Part shown: positions 40,388 through 42,170 of the stretch, piece after piece | Layout: each line of letters starts with the position of its first letter | Numbering within the stretch: the first letter of the stretch is position 1 | Origin: Bradyrhizobium sp. | GTDB taxonomy: Bacteria; Pseudomonadota; Alphaproteobacteria; Rhizobiales; Xanthobacteraceae | Direction: 5' to 3' | DNA length: 42,170 nucleotides | Assembly (NCBI RefSeq): GCF_004799445.1 | Contig: NZ_SSNA01000024.1 | Span: 1 to 42,170, forward strand | Notes under the pieces: generated by a model | Seen by the model: the letters and a program-made list of their open reading frames with translations, nothing else | Told to the model about the DNA's origin: nothing | Database searches by the model: none | Position numbers and translations under genes: made by a program

Positions 40388-41485
40388 ATGAGTACGCACG
40401 GACCGATGCCGCGATCGGCGTGGATTTTCCCCGCACTTTCCGTCCTGCTGTTCGCGGGCGCCACCGCGCTCGGCTATAGCTTCGCGCCATCGGCGGCAGG
40501 GTTGGCGTTTGCGGCGGTGCTGCTGGTGATCCTGTTCGGCACGGTGTTCGCAGCCGTTCATCATGCCGAGGTGATCGCCGAGCGGATCGGCGAGCCCTAT
40601 GGCACGCTGCTGTTGACGCTGGCCGTTACCATCATCGAGGTGGCATTGATCGCCACTATCATGCTGGGCGAGAAAGCGGTGACGACGCTGGCGCGCGATA
40701 CCGTCTTTGCGGTGGTGATGATCGTCTGCAACGGGCTGGTCGGCATCTGTATCCTGGCCGGCGGTCTGCGTTACCGCGAGCAGGATGTTCAGGTGACCGG
40801 ATCCAATCTGTATCTCAGCGTTCTGGTGGTGCTGGCGACGATCACGCTGATCATGCCCAATTATACGCTGACGACGCCCGGGCCGGTCTATTCGGCGAGC
40901 CAGCTCGGCTTCGTCAGCACCGTTACCATCCTGCTCTATGGTGTGTTTCTCTATATCCAGACTGTCCGGCACCGGAATTATTTCGTCAGCGAGGCCGCCG
41001 GCGCCGTGGATGACGGGACGCATCGTTCGAACCGGATGATGTGGCTCAGCGCCGGCTTGTTGCTGGTTTCGCTGTTGGCCGTGGTGCTGCTGGCGAAGAA
41101 ATTCTCGCAGGTGGTTGATGTGGGGGCTGCCCTGATCGGCGCGCCGCCGGCCTTTGCCGGAATTCTGGTGGCGCTGCTGATTCTGCTGCCCGAGAGTGTC
41201 GCGGCGGTCGCCGCCGCGCGTAAGAACGACCTGCAGAAGAGCATCAATCTCGCGCTCGGCTCGTCGCTCGCAACCATCGGCCTGACGATCCCGGCGGTCG
41301 CGGTCGCCGCCTATGCGCTGGACAAGCAGTTGGTACTCGGCCTTCCCGCCCATGATATGGTGCTGCTGGGGTTGACGTTCATCGTCGCTATGCTGACGCT
41401 GGGCACCGGCCGCACCAACATCCTTTTCGGGCTGGTCCACCTCGTGGTATTTGCGGTATTTCTATTCCTGGTGTTCGTGCCCTGA
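40388..41485 (+). CDS. Calcium/sodium:proton antiporter, ChaA-like
   Basis: A 365-residue inner-membrane cation exchanger of the CaCA superfamily. About eleven membrane helices are visible. The two inverted alpha repeats carry the acidic ion-binding motifs: GEPYGTLLLTLAVTIIEVALI in the first and LPESVAAVAAARKNDLQKS then INLALGSSLATIGLTIP in the second. This matches ChaA, which exports Ca2+ or Na+ (and K+) in exchange for protons. The start has TTAGGA 5 bases upstream. It lies 59 bp after the hydrolase gene, with a cupin gene 21 bp downstream that probably shares its transcript. Confidence 0.9.
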   Translation: MSTHGPMPRSAWIFPALSVLLFAGATALGYSFAPSAAGLAFAAVLLVILFGTVFAAVHHAEVIAERIGEPYGTLLLTLAVTIIEVALIATIMLGEKAVTTLARDTVFAVVMIVCNGLVGICILAGGLRYREQDVQVTGSNLYLSVLVVLATITLIMPNYTLTTPGPVYSASQLGFVSTVTILLYGVFLYIQTVRHRNYFVSEAAGAVDDGTHRSNRMMWLSAGLLLVSLLAVVLLAKKFSQVVDVGAALIGAPPAFAGILVALLILLPESVAAVAAARKNDLQKSINLALGSSLATIGLTIPAVAVAAYALDKQLVLGLPAHDMVLLGLTFIVAMLTLGTGRTNILFGLVHLVVFAVFLFLVFVP

Positions 41486-41506
41486 CCGGGCGGGAGAAAA
41501 TCGGCC

Positions 41507-41791
41507 ATGATCAGCGCCAAATCCGACGTTCAGGTCGATACGCCGGAGGTCCGCGTCACCGAATGGCGGCTGGCGCCGGGCAGCGCCACCGGACATCACA
41601 TTCACGAGATGGATTACGTCATCGTTCCCGTGACCGCAGGCGAGATGACCATCGTGGCGTCGGGCGGGGAGCGTTCCAAGGCACAGCTCGGGCCCGGTAA
41701 ATCCTATTTCCGGAAAGCCGGGGTGGAACACGACGTGCTCAACGAAAGCACGAGCGAAATCGTCTTTCTGGAAGTGGAGTTGAAGCCATAA
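41507..41791 (+). CDS. Small cupin-domain protein
   Basis: A 94-residue single-domain cupin. The first motif G...HHIHEMDYVIVPVTAGEM supplies His residues for a metal, and the second, GKSYFRKAGVEHDVLNES, has the late His. The fold predicts a small beta barrel that binds a metal or a small molecule. There is no signal peptide. GCGGGAG lies 10 bases before the ATG. It is 21 bp after the antiporter gene. Its substrate or role is unknown. Confidence 0.88.
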   Translation: MISAKSDVQVDTPEVRVTEWRLAPGSATGHHIHEMDYVIVPVTAGEMTIVASGGERSKAQLGPGKSYFRKAGVEHDVLNESTSEIVFLEVELKP

Positions 41792-41864
41792 CCCCGCCAT
41801 TTACCGAATTGCCACCGATCTGCCTCAAAGCTCCGGCATCAAAAACCCCGCGGGAGTGGTCGGC

Positions 41865-42170
41865 ATGCTGAAATTGGTCTCCAAATTTGCGATGGACATC
41901 TTGCCGTCGGTGATCGCGACCATCGTCGGCGCCTATATCGTTAATCATTACATCAACGTCAGACCCGCTGCCGACGCCGCGGCGACCGCGGCTGCGGTAT
42001 CGACCGCCGATCCGAAAAAGGCCCATTCCAGGGGTGATTCCAAGCCGGTGGAGAAATCAGCCGATCTCGGCAACATTCCCGAGCCCGGCGTCAGGGCCAA
42101 GGGCATTAAGGCACCGGCCGAGACCGATAAATCCGCCGCTGAAAAGCCCGTGGAGAAACCCGCCGACAAG
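41865..42170 (+). CDS. Partial membrane-anchored hypothetical protein (runs off the end)
   Basis: An open frame of 102 codons starts at an ATG preceded by GGGAG and has no stop before the window ends. The N-terminus reads MLKLVSKFAMDILPSVIATI, then VGAYIVNHYINVRP, one membrane anchor with a short basic cytosolic side. The following segment is Ala/Lys/Pro/Glu-rich, with repeats of the EKPVEKPADK type, so it is probably disordered. The upstream 73 bp after the cupin gene shows no terminator. I do not recognise the family. Confidence 0.75.
   Translation, partial: MLKLVSKFAMDILPSVIATIVGAYIVNHYINVRPAADAAATAAAVSTADPKKAHSRGDSKPVEKSADLGNIPEPGVRAKGIKAPAETDKSAAEKPVEKPADK

Overview
The window looks like chromosomal DNA of a GC-rich alphaproteobacterium of the Bradyrhizobium/Rhodopseudomonas group. 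The evidence is the Tol-Pal-CpoB-TilS-FtsH order, a GapR (DUF2312) nucleoid protein, the split transhydrogenase pntAA-pntAB-pntB beside an aa3 oxidase subunit IV, several alphaproteobacterial DUF families (2852, 3052, 1036, 1244, 882), CtrA-like TTAACCAT and TTAA-N7-TTAA motifs, and intergenic repeats that I recognise from memory as Bradyrhizobium-type. I see no rRNA, tRNA, integrase, transposase or CRISPR array. Most of it is ordinary core chromosome with a few accessory genes.

Layout. 1-2625: a 7-bp tandem repeat at the window edge, two YciI/DGPF-type genes ending at a strong terminator, then a TetR regulator and a DUF2852 membrane protein that share a 19-bp operator-like palindrome. 2532-15912: the envelope/division cluster tolQ-tolR-tolA-tolB, then a GGDEF-EAL protein and a FeeM-like N-acyltransferase lying between tolB and pal, then pal-cpoB-tilS-ftsH and a DUF3052 gene. 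15999-20753: an NCS1 nucleobase permease, an orphan TRAP binding protein on the minus strand, a GT87-like membrane glycosyltransferase and a second TetR regulator. 20794-24356: a small exported protein, an OsmC/Ohr-type protein, and a YadA-like trimeric adhesin overlapped by an exported hypothetical protein. 24390-27473: DUF1036 and pyk, translationally coupled on the minus strand, then DUF1244 and gapR among two families of intergenic repeats. 27654-33491, all minus strand: a DUF882/M15-type peptidase, a large YkuD L,D-transpeptidase and an orphan sigma-54 response regulator. 33641-36466: an M3 oligopeptidase, an AbrB/Doc toxin-antitoxin pair and an aa3 oxidase subunit IV. 36603-42170: pntAA-pntAB-pntB, an alpha/beta hydrolase, a ChaA-like cation antiporter, a cupin, and a gene that runs off the end.

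How the parts work together. Tol-Pal couples the proton motive force to outer-membrane constriction. CpoB links it to peptidoglycan synthesis, and the DUF882 and YkuD enzymes remodel peptidoglycan. CtrA-like motifs sit upstream of tolQ, the FeeM-like gene, pal, the DUF882 gene and the sigma-54 regulator/M3 peptidase pair, which suggests (but does not prove) cell-cycle control of this envelope set. The least conventional features are the signalling pair (GGDEF-EAL plus FeeM-like synthase) inside the tol-pal cluster, the shared-operator TetR/DUF2852 pair, the coding minisatellite in tilS, and the terminator-like hairpin inside the start of the DUF3052 gene.
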